From positions 1 to 59,610 of the forward strand of contig DLNM01000063.1 of NCBI GenBank assembly GCA_002479485.1: 59,610 nucleotides of DNA, in the 5' to 3' direction. Source of the stretch: Firmicutes bacterium UBA7510. GTDB taxonomy: Bacteria > Bacillota > Clostridia > Tissierellales > Sedimentibacteraceae. Below the pieces are notes generated by a model. It was given only the letters and a program-made list of their open reading frames with translations, did not search any database and was not told the DNA's origin. The position numbers were made by a program, and so were the translations under genes. This document shows positions 7,935 through 15,321 of this stretch, piece after piece. Positions within the stretch are counted from its first letter, which is position 1, and every line of letters starts with the position of its first letter.

Positions 7935-10058
7935 TTATTTAATCTTTTCTAAAATACTAAAATCAATCTCGGCATTTGCTATGCTGACTTTTTCTAGTTT
8001 TACCTTTACTACATCGCCGATTTTAAAGGTGTTGCCTGTAACTTTTCCAGTTAGCACCTTATTATCATTGTCATAAATGTAATAATCGTCCTCGATGTTT
8101 GATATATGAACTAGCCCTTCTACAGTATTATCCAGCTCTACAAATATGCCAAAGCTTGTTACACCTGATATAATACCTTCATATTCTTCACCAATTTTAT
8201 CTGACATAAATTCTGCTATACGTATTTTATCTGTGTCTCTTTCAACCTCATCTGCTATTCTTTCTTGCTTTGAAGATTGCTCTGCGACTACAGCACATCT
8301 TTCATATAGATTAGCATTGTCAGTTAATGAAATTTTATTGTTAATCTGCGCTTTTATAATTCTATGAATCTGTAAATCCGGATAACGTCTAATTGGTGAA
8401 GTAAAATGACAATAATAGTTAGCTGCTAAACCAAAATGCGGTGAACACTCATGAGAATATATAGCCTTTCTTAAAGAACGAAGCATCATTGTATTAATTA
8501 CTGTTTCTTCCTTTTTACCTTGCACCTTTAATAAGAGCTGTTGAAGCTCTCTAGGATGTATTTCTTGACTTCCTTTAAGAGTGTATCCAAAATTATATAT
8601 AAATTTACTGAAGTCAGCTATTTTTTCTTCATCTGGCTCTTCGTGAATACGATAAACAAAAGGTATATTAAGCCAATAATAATTTTCTGCTATAGTTTCA
8701 TTGGCAGCAAGCATAAATTCTTCTATTATTTTATTGGATGTTCTTCTTTCATATTTAGTTACATCAATAACTTTTCCGCTTTCATCAACCTTAAGCTTAG
8801 TTTCATCAAAGTCAAAGTCTATACAGCCTCTTTGGTCTCTTTTCTGTCTAAGTATGCTGCTTAGCTCTTCCATATTTTTAAGCATTGGAAGTATTTCTTT
8901 ATATTTTTCTTTTAGCTCTTCATCGCCATTTTCTAATATATTTGATACATCTGTATAAGTCATCCTATACTTAGAGCTTATAATGCTTTCATATATTAAA
9001 TAATCAACTACCTTGCCCTTTAAATCAATTATCATTTCACATGATAAAGTTAATTTATCTTCATTAGGATTTAAGCTACATACTCCATTGGAAAGCTCCT
9101 TTGGCAACATTGGTATAACTCTATCGGCTAGATATATGCTTGTTGCTCTTTTAAGTGCTTCTTTATCTATTTTACTATTTTCTTTCACATAGTGCGTAAC
9201 ATCAGCTATATGTACACCCAGTTTATATTGATTATTTTCTAGTTTTTCTACATATACTGCATCATCTAAATCCTTTGCATCTTCTCCATCAATTGTAATT
9301 ATATTCAAATGTCTTAAATCTTTTCTTCTGTCTATTTCTTTTTGTGGTATTTCTACCTCTATACCTTTAGCCTGAGCTATTACTTCAGCTGTAAAGTACT
9401 GCCTAACCTTATGCCTAATTAAAACTGCATCAATATGAGTCTTGGTATCCTCATCATTTCCTATAACTTCAATTATTTCACCTTCTGCATTTCTTCTGCC
9501 AACAGGCCACTGCGTGATTTTTACTATAACCTTTTGATTGTTTCTTGCACCGTTAAAATCATTTTTAGATATAAATATATCACAGCCAAGCTTTTTATCA
9601 TCTGCTACAACAAATCCAAAGCTTTTACTCTGTTGGAAAGTTCCTATGACAGTTTTATTAGCCCTTTCAAGTATTCTTATTACTTTTCCCTCTGGACTTT
9701 TATTGTCTATAAAGTTACCATCACTTTTAACGATAACTCTATCACCATTCATTGCACCGCTTAAATCTGTAGGTGATATAAAAATATCCTTCATATCCTT
9801 GTTGTCTGGTAATAAAAATCCATATCCTTTTGGATTACCCTCAATAACACCAGTAACTAACCCCATTCTTTCTGGAGTCCCATATCGTTCTGAGCTAGTG
9901 AATATTATTTTACCTTCATCCTCAAGCTCATTAAGTATTTTTAAAAATTCCTTTCTCATATCGCTTTCTATTTCTAATACTTCACATAACTCTTTAAATT
10001 TAAGCGGTTTATATTTTTCATCTTCCATAAACGCAAGTATTTTTTCTTTTAAATTCAT
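7935..10058 (-). CDS. rnr: Ribonuclease R (3'-5' exoribonuclease)
   Basis: 707 aa, normal for RNase R. Order of domains: N-terminal winged helix (1-60), two OB/cold-shock domains (about 65-215, with GYGFLLPD and SFGFVVADD), the RNB catalytic domain (about 245-590, with the metal-binding aspartates of TIDGEDAKDLDDAVYV and YADRVIP-like SIYLADRVIPMLP), and a C-terminal S1 domain (about 620-705, GIISGVTSFGIFVEL). It degrades structured RNA and, together with tmRNA/SmpB, the defective mRNA. GGAGG precedes the ATG, and the ddl stop codon lies 23 nt upstream, so the two genes are cotranscribed. In many Firmicutes rnr sits directly before smpB-ssrA; here these are separated and in opposite orientation. 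Confidence 0.96.
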   Translation of the reverse strand: MNLKEKILAFMEDEKYKPLKFKELCEVLEIESDMRKEFLKILNELEDEGKIIFTSSERYGTPERMGLVTGVIEGNPKGYGFLLPDNKDMKDIFISPTDLSGAMNGDRVIVKSDGNFIDNKSPEGKVIRILERANKTVIGTFQQSKSFGFVVADDKKLGCDIFISKNDFNGARNNQKVIVKITQWPVGRRNAEGEIIEVIGNDEDTKTHIDAVLIRHKVRQYFTAEVIAQAKGIEVEIPQKEIDRRKDLRHLNIITIDGEDAKDLDDAVYVEKLENNQYKLGVHIADVTHYVKENSKIDKEALKRATSIYLADRVIPMLPKELSNGVCSLNPNEDKLTLSCEMIIDLKGKVVDYLIYESIISSKYRMTYTDVSNILENGDEELKEKYKEILPMLKNMEELSSILRQKRDQRGCIDFDFDETKLKVDESGKVIDVTKYERRTSNKIIEEFMLAANETIAENYYWLNIPFVYRIHEEPDEEKIADFSKFIYNFGYTLKGSQEIHPRELQQLLLKVQGKKEETVINTMMLRSLRKAIYSHECSPHFGLAANYYCHFTSPIRRYPDLQIHRIIKAQINNKISLTDNANLYERCAVVAEQSSKQERIADEVERDTDKIRIAEFMSDKIGEEYEGIISGVTSFGIFVELDNTVEGLVHISNIEDDYYIYDNDNKVLTGKVTGNTFKIGDVVKVKLEKVSIANAEIDFSILEKIK

Positions 10059-10081
10059 TTTATCCTCCGTAAAATAAAATT

Positions 10082-11239
10082 CTATGATTGTTTACCGAAC
10101 TTACCTAAATTGTTTAATAAATCTATATTATAACTAATAATATTCATTATCTTATCTTTTCCATTAGCCTCAGCTATATTTAAAATTTTTGTTATTAAAT
10201 CTTTAAAGCTAATATCTTTCTTTTCCCATAAGTAAAATGCTATAGAACCTGGTATAGTATTTATTTCATTAATATATATATTATAGCCATCATATAAAAA
10301 GTCTATTCTAGCATTTCCAGCACAGTCAATTGCATTAAAAGCATGTTTTGCGAGCTCATATATCGCATTAGTTGTTTCTTCATCTATATCAGCTGGTATT
10401 TTTCTGTTATTACTAATATTATTTTTATTATTATTTATGTATTTATCTTCATAAGTTAAAAACTCTTTCCAGCCTAATGGCTCCTCACACAAAGAAGTTA
10501 TTAAATCATTTTCATAACCTAACACTGCACAGTTAATCTCTCTTATATTTTCAAGACATTTTTCTACTATAATTTTTTTATCATAGGATGAGGCTACTTG
10601 TATAGCATAAATTAGTTCCTGCTGATTATTGGCCTTATTGATACCAACGCTTGAGCCTAAATTAGCTGGCTTAACAATTAATGGATATCCAATCTCCTCT
10701 GAATTTTTTATGATTTTATCCATTTCTAACATAAATTCATTTTTGTAAAACCAAATGTATTCGGTTATAGGTAATTTATCTGCACTAAAGATTTTTTTCA
10801 TTATAACCTTATCCATACCAACTGCAGAGCTTAACACACTACCAAAAGCACATGGTATATCATTCATTTGAAAAAAACCATGCATACATCCATCTTCAAC
10901 ATTTGTTCCATGCAGTGCTGGAAATACTATATCAATTTCAACCTCAGCTGGTTTTTTAAACAATTTTCTCTTTACATTTTTAGGATGAGGATATAATAAA
11001 AGCTTATTATTACTGGCTATAGGCACTACTTCATATTTATCATCTAACCGTTTATTCTTATAATTATTAACATCGTACAAACTTTTACCTAAAAACCAAC
11101 TTCCATCCTTTTGTATGTAAACAATAACTGGTTCGTATTTTTCTTTATCTATGTTGTCTAGAACTTGAAGTCCAGTTATTATTGAAACCTCATGCTCTAC
11201 TGATTTTCCTCCAATTAAAATTCCAACACGCTTTTTCAT
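10082..11239 (-). CDS. ddl: D-alanine--D-alanine ligase family protein
   Basis: 385 aa, ATP-grasp fold. Visible motifs are GGKSVEHEVS (10-19), HGTNVEDG (110-117), the ATP-binding KPANLGSSVGI (190-200) and the metal-binding EINTIPG. It joins two D-alanines (or a variant pair) for peptidoglycan and lies directly downstream of a MurF-like ligase, which would use its product. The omega-loop region reads FLTYEDKY (260-267), where E. coli DdlB has FYDYEAKY, so the tyrosine that helps set D-Ala specificity (Y216 in DdlB) is Leu here by eye alignment. An insertion of about 15 Asn-rich residues follows. The dipeptide product is therefore probably D-Ala-D-Ala but should not be assumed. Confidence 0.88.
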   Translation of the reverse strand: MKKRVGILIGGKSVEHEVSIITGLQVLDNIDKEKYEPVIVYIQKDGSWFLGKSLYDVNNYKNKRLDDKYEVVPIASNNKLLLYPHPKNVKRKLFKKPAEVEIDIVFPALHGTNVEDGCMHGFFQMNDIPCAFGSVLSSAVGMDKVIMKKIFSADKLPITEYIWFYKNEFMLEMDKIIKNSEEIGYPLIVKPANLGSSVGINKANNQQELIYAIQVASSYDKKIIVEKCLENIREINCAVLGYENDLITSLCEEPLGWKEFLTYEDKYINNNKNNISNNRKIPADIDEETTNAIYELAKHAFNAIDCAGNARIDFLYDGYNIYINEINTIPGSIAFYLWEKKDISFKDLITKILNIAEANGKDKIMNIISYNIDLLNNLGKFGKQS

Positions 11240-11300
11240 ATATTACCCCCTATATATACAAAATACCTCATACTTAAATCCATTACATCTCTTCGCGGTT

Positions 11301-11352
11301 ATGAAGAATCGGTTTTTGATTCTTCCATAGAATGAAGAACTTTTTTACTTCA
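11301..11352. repeat. Dispersed stem-loop repeat, copy A (52 bp)
   Basis: The element holds stem GAAGAATC (11303-11310) / GATTCTTC (11318-11325) and stem TGAAG (11333-11337) / CTTCA (11348-11352). Over its 52 bp it matches the element at 36589-36640 at 39 positions without gaps. One stem position is G-C here and A-T there, so pairing is kept. It lies between ddl and the murF-like gene. Confidence 0.7.
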
Positions 11353-11359
11353 CAGTAAT

Positions 11360-11408
11360 GAAGAATCGTAGATTCTTCCCTTGTGTGAAGTGTTACTTTA
11401 CTTCACAC
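11360..11408. repeat. Two further stem-loops overlapping the murF-like stop codon
   Basis: GAAGAATC (11360-11367) / GATTCTTC (11371-11378) repeats the stem of the neighbouring element. GTGTGAAGT (11383-11391) / ACTTCACAC (11400-11408) overlaps the end of the murF-like gene, so it also occupies coding sequence. In the mRNA these four hairpins would sit between murF and ddl and may act as processing or attenuation structures. Confidence 0.6.
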
Positions 11409-13044
11409 TTTCGTCATAAGTATCTGGCAAATCATTTTCATATAGTATAATATCACCTTGTTTTGCAATGCTTTTTATTATTTCGGTGGAATCATTAGTA
11501 GAATTTACTACATAAATATTGTTTTTATCATATCCCTTTTTCATTAATCCATCATAAATAGGCTGCGTCCTTTTTTTACCTACTAGTATAACTATATCAC
11601 AAATCTCAGCAATTTTCTCTCCAAATTTTTCATTTTCTTTTTTTTCAATTTCCCCAAGCTCAATCATACCTGGTGTAACAATAATTTTTCTTCTATTCTT
11701 AAACTCATTAAGAACTTCTAATGCTGCACTGGCTCCATCTGGGTTTGAATTAAAAGCATCATCTATTACCAATATACCAGTCTTAGGATCAATAAGCTCT
11801 AATCTATGCTTTACAGGCAGGATTTTTTTCACTCCTAATTTAATTTCTTCTAAATTCATACCCAAAGCAATTGAAATTGAAACACCTGCAAGTATATTTA
11901 ATATATTGTGTTTTCCAAGAAGATATGTTTCGCACTCTATGGTACCTTTGTTTTTAACACAAAGAGTGAATAAAGAGCCTGTTTCATTTACTGTTATATC
12001 TGTAGCGTAAACATCCGCATTATCTATGTTTTCTATTGAGTATAATAACTTTGTTTTTAAAGTTTTATCAGCTAATCCTTTGACATATGGATTATCATAA
12101 TTAAAAATTGCAATACCATCACTTGGCAGGTACTCTATCAACTCATATTTGCCATTTGCAATATTGCTGATTGAACCAAAGGTTTGAAGATGACAAGGAC
12201 CAATAGAAGTAAGAACACCTATTTTAGGATTAGTAAGCCTAGCAACCTCATCAATATCACCTTTTTTAGTTGCACCTAGCTCAGCTATAAACACATCGTA
12301 ATAATCGCTTAAGTCATTATTTATTACCTTACTTATCCCCATTGGCGTATTATAGCTTTCTGGTGTATTCATAACTTTAAATTTATGTGACAATATAGTA
12401 GCAGCAATAAATTTTGTGCTAGTTTTTCCATAACTACCGGTTATGCCAATGGTTTTTATCTTGTCTAAGTCTCTTATTTTCTTGCTTGCCATATCGTAAA
12501 ATTTTTTATTAATTTTGTTTTCTATTGGAACTGATATTAAATTGGCTAACAATACATAATATACGCAAAAGAAGTATGAAATAATCATAAATCCAATACA
12601 TATTGGATAAATAGTATTAAGATTATTAGTAAAAATAAATATAATAGAAAATACTATCAATAAATCAAGCACAATAAGAAATAATGATATTGTATCCAAT
12701 CTTTTAGCCCTTTTAGTATAGATAAATGGCTTTTTGGGAGTTACCTTCTTGTAAGTGAGTTTAATGTTCATTAAAATTAACAACAAGTTTATGCATAAAG
12801 AGAATAAAGGTATGATTATATATATATCATTAAAAATATAATATAGAATTAATAAAAACGCAGTAGTGACTAAAAAGAAAATATCAATTCTTTTATATAT
12901 TTTATTTTTATTTTCATGAATCCAATATTCAAATTTATTTGTACTATATCCTTCTAATTGTAGAATATGCAAGTAACTTTCTGATTTTAAGGACATTATT
13001 CTAAGCCAAAGAAACAAAGTTAAAGACCATAAAATTATATTCAT
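11398..13044 (-). CDS. Membrane-anchored Mur ligase (MurF-like UDP-MurNAc-tripeptide:D-Ala-D-Ala ligase)
   Basis: 548 aa. The first 170 residues form about five hydrophobic segments (1-17, 53-71, 74-93, 117-139, 144-170), unlike the soluble E. coli MurF of about 450 aa. The Mur ligase ATP site GSYGKTST (203-210) follows, with the central-domain motifs ELGATKKGDI and GPCHLQTFGS and the C-terminal VIDDAFNSNPDG typical of MurF. It should add the D-Ala-D-Ala dipeptide to the peptidoglycan precursor, using the product of ddl encoded next. Its start overlaps the hydrolase stop by 4 nt, indicating translational coupling. MurF rather than another Mur ligase is supported by the ddl partner and by the DDAFNSNP motif. 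Confidence 0.78.
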   Translation of the reverse strand: MNIILWSLTLFLWLRIMSLKSESYLHILQLEGYSTNKFEYWIHENKNKIYKRIDIFFLVTTAFLLILYYIFNDIYIIIPLFSLCINLLLILMNIKLTYKKVTPKKPFIYTKRAKRLDTISLFLIVLDLLIVFSIIFIFTNNLNTIYPICIGFMIISYFFCVYYVLLANLISVPIENKINKKFYDMASKKIRDLDKIKTIGITGSYGKTSTKFIAATILSHKFKVMNTPESYNTPMGISKVINNDLSDYYDVFIAELGATKKGDIDEVARLTNPKIGVLTSIGPCHLQTFGSISNIANGKYELIEYLPSDGIAIFNYDNPYVKGLADKTLKTKLLYSIENIDNADVYATDITVNETGSLFTLCVKNKGTIECETYLLGKHNILNILAGVSISIALGMNLEEIKLGVKKILPVKHRLELIDPKTGILVIDDAFNSNPDGASAALEVLNEFKNRRKIIVTPGMIELGEIEKKENEKFGEKIAEICDIVILVGKKRTQPIYDGLMKKGYDKNNIYVVNSTNDSTEIIKSIAKQGDIILYENDLPDTYDESVK

Positions 13045-13829
13045 AAAATACCTCCATTTGAATTAATGTAGTCATTAATTAAAAAAGATTCCACTACTAG
13101 CTTAAATTTATAAAAATTGTCTAAATAAGAATAGTGTTTTGCACCCTCTAATATAACTAATCCACTATCAGGTATTTTTTCATTTAATTTTTTTGCCATA
13201 TAAAGTGGTGTGTCTGTATCCTGTTCACCCCAAATAATCAAAGTCGGTGCTTTTATGTCAGTTAAATGGCTTTCAATATTGTCATGCAAAACTTTAACTA
13301 AGGTTTGCCTTATAATCTCGTTTTCAGCATTTTTATAATCCTCTGAACCAAATTTTTTATAAAAATCGTTCAATTTAAATTTATTATTCCTATTAAATAT
13401 CAAAAACAGCTTTTTTAACAGCTTATATCTATATATTCTGTAATAGTATTTTAATGTTTTTTTAGGTATAATTCCAGCACTGTCAATTAATATAAGCTTT
13501 TTAATTAAATTTTGATACATAGATGATAATATAATTGAAACTCTTCCTCCATGAGAATGACCAAATAAAACAATATCTTTTAGTGATAACTCATCAATAA
13601 ATTTTTTTACTATACCTGCATAATCATAGCTGTTCCACGGAATAAACGGCATATCACTTTCACCAAATCCAGGTAAATCAACTGCTATAACTCTGCACCT
13701 TTTTTTTAAAAAATCAAATATAGGCTGCATAGTTTTTATATTTGCTCCCCAACCGTGTAATAGCAAAACATTAGTACCGCAGCCCTCATCTATGTAATTT
13801 ATTTTAATACCATCAATAACTATATGCAT
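13041..13829 (-). CDS. Alpha/beta-hydrolase fold protein
   Basis: 262 aa, full-length alpha/beta hydrolase. It has the oxyanion-hole HGWGANI (25-31), the nucleophile elbow GHSHGG (Ser about 94), a catalytic Asp in WGEQDTDTP and a catalytic His in EGAKHYSYLDN. There is no signal peptide. It is the first gene of the hydrolase-murF-ddl-rnr operon, overlapping the MurF-like gene by 4 nt. The tight coupling suggests a role in cell-wall precursor metabolism, such as an ester or amide on a precursor, but the sequence does not reveal the substrate. In Bacillus an alpha/beta esterase gene (yvaK) also lies near secG-rnr, so linkage to this neighbourhood may be ancestral. Confidence 0.8.
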   Translation of the reverse strand: MHIVIDGIKINYIDEGCGTNVLLLHGWGANIKTMQPIFDFLKKRCRVIAVDLPGFGESDMPFIPWNSYDYAGIVKKFIDELSLKDIVLFGHSHGGRVSIILSSMYQNLIKKLILIDSAGIIPKKTLKYYYRIYRYKLLKKLFLIFNRNNKFKLNDFYKKFGSEDYKNAENEIIRQTLVKVLHDNIESHLTDIKAPTLIIWGEQDTDTPLYMAKKLNEKIPDSGLVILEGAKHYSYLDNFYKFKLVVESFLINDYINSNGGIL

Positions 13830-13882
13830 ACAAAAACCCCTCTACTATTATATGCAAAATGCTATTAAAGGGAACATAAAAA

Positions 13883-13930
13883 AGTGAACTACGTTCACTC
13901 TCTAATAGGAAATAGAACTTTCCTATTAGA
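13883..13930. repeat. Two intergenic stem-loops of the dispersed family
   Basis: AGTGAAC (13883-13889) / GTTCACT (13893-13899) with loop TAC, then a 12-bp stem TCTAATAGGAAA (13901-13912) / TTTCCTATTAGA (13919-13930). The first matches a hairpin near 54272-54292 in loop and stem core. Confidence 0.65.
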
Positions 13931-13932
13931 TA

Positions 13933-13956
13933 AAAAAGACTCAGCTGAGTCTTTTT
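13933..13956 (-). terminator. Bidirectional-type terminator after the DUF4932 gene
   Basis: A perfect palindrome of 24 bp centred on AGCT: A-run, GACTC AGCT GAGTC, T-run. It lies 33 nt beyond the stop of the DUF4932 gene on the minus strand. Confidence 0.88.
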
Positions 13957-13988
13957 ACTTACATATTTAATATAAATTCAGTTTATTT

Positions 13989-15200
13989 TTAATTGACTAA
14001 CTCTAATAGACTATCCTTGTTTAAACGGTATTGTTCAAATAAATATGGTATAAAATCCTCAAAAACTGGATATTTATCTCTATTTGAAGTATACTCCTTT
14101 AGGGTTTCAATAGTAAATTCAGTTAAATAAAATCCAACTTTTTTATAGTAGGATATGTACGATTTAGCAACATTTTGCCCATACAACTCTTCATAAGCAA
14201 TTATTGTACAAGCTCTTAAGACCTGTTCGTTAAGAAAATATATGGTTTCAGGATAAGCCATTTCTTTCATCTTTTTTGCAACTGGCATATAAAAATCATC
14301 TAACGAATATTTTGAAAAATCATCAGTATATTTTTCTATTGCAGGATTAACATATGAATGACCCCATTCATGTAATGACAAAGTACATATATCAGTACCA
14401 CTTGAAAAATACGGGTCTGGGGTACCTCCATTTTCCCTTATTATTTGATATACTATTTTGTTTCCATTAGATTTTTCTACAGTTGCTCCGTACCCTCCAC
14501 CAAAACACATTGCAGGTGCAAATACAAGATGAAATTCATCACTGTTTTCACCATAAAATTCAGTATTCCAATCTACAACTTCTTTTAAATCGACATCCTT
14601 CATTGCACGTTCCATGCTTGAAGCTAAAACCTCTCTATTATCCTCAAAAAACTGCAAGAAATTTGATTCCTCTGACAAATCTATCAATGCTAATCTAAAT
14701 CTTTCAAGAATTTCTTTACCGTTACTTCTACCTATTAAATATTCACTATATTCATTATAAAGATTTAACACAGGTAACTCTCCTAGAGTTAATATAAAAG
14801 CAGGTGGTGCGTCATATGTAAACCCCATATTAGTGAGCTCTTGAGCAATTTTTATTGCATCATGCTCCTTATATTGGCTAAAAAATTCCTTTAAATCTCT
14901 ATAATATTCATTACCACCATTTTTAGGTCCCCTTACATTAATCCATGTAGTTTGTGTTAAAACACCTGATAAAAGTTCAATACTTGGTAGAATTTCTACA
15001 TAAACATCTTCAGAAGGATTTTCAATTATTGGTTCTGTATATTCTAGCTTAGCTATTTCCTTATTACTTTTTTCCTCACTAACACCACTACTTGATTCAA
15101 CATCATTAAAATTCTTATCTTTAATATATTTAGTTGAAATAAATAACACTGCTATAGATATAATTGAAAATAACACAATTATATAAAATCTTTTTTTCAC
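13989..15200 (-). CDS. DUF4932 protein, exported or membrane-anchored HExxH metallopeptidase
   Basis: 403 aa. Residues 6-24 are a hydrophobic N-terminal segment after KKR, with no lipobox, so a signal anchor is likely; a low-complexity linker rich in Ser, Glu and Asn follows. The main domain matches DUF4932 with the zinc motif HEWGHSYVNP (H277, E278, H281) and a later helix LNEQVLRACTIIAYEE that may give the third ligand. The protein would face outside the membrane. It is a single gene with terminators at 13933-13956 and, upstream, at 15291-15314. Function unknown; peptidase activity is inferred from the motif. A shorter cytoplasmic relative may be encoded at 2608-3579. Confidence 0.75.
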   Translation of the reverse strand: MKKRFYIIVLFSIISIAVLFISTKYIKDKNFNDVESSSGVSEEKSNKEIAKLEYTEPIIENPSEDVYVEILPSIELLSGVLTQTTWINVRGPKNGGNEYYRDLKEFFSQYKEHDAIKIAQELTNMGFTYDAPPAFILTLGELPVLNLYNEYSEYLIGRSNGKEILERFRLALIDLSEESNFLQFFEDNREVLASSMERAMKDVDLKEVVDWNTEFYGENSDEFHLVFAPAMCFGGGYGATVEKSNGNKIVYQIIRENGGTPDPYFSSGTDICTLSLHEWGHSYVNPAIEKYTDDFSKYSLDDFYMPVAKKMKEMAYPETIYFLNEQVLRACTIIAYEELYGQNVAKSYISYYKKVGFYLTEFTIETLKEYTSNRDKYPVFEDFIPYLFEQYRLNKDSLLELVN

Positions 15201-15290
15201 AATAAATTCACCTCTTTAAATATTATATTTTTAGATAATATAATTTTATCATTAATTACCAAATTACTCAACTTTAGAATTATATTTAAA

Positions 15291-15314
15291 AAAAAGACTC
15301 TTACGAGTCTTTTT
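15291..15314 (-). terminator. Terminator of hppA
   Basis: AAAAAGACTC (15291-15300), loop TTAC, GAGTCTTTTT (15305-15314). It lies 8 nt past the hppA stop on the minus strand. Confidence 0.92.
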
Positions 15315-15321
15315 CATCAAT

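Noticed and set aside
8146..10077. Several plus-strand frames opposite rnr (up to 179 aa)
   Set aside because: They are shadows of rnr, hydrophobic Ser-rich translations with no ribosome site or family resemblance.
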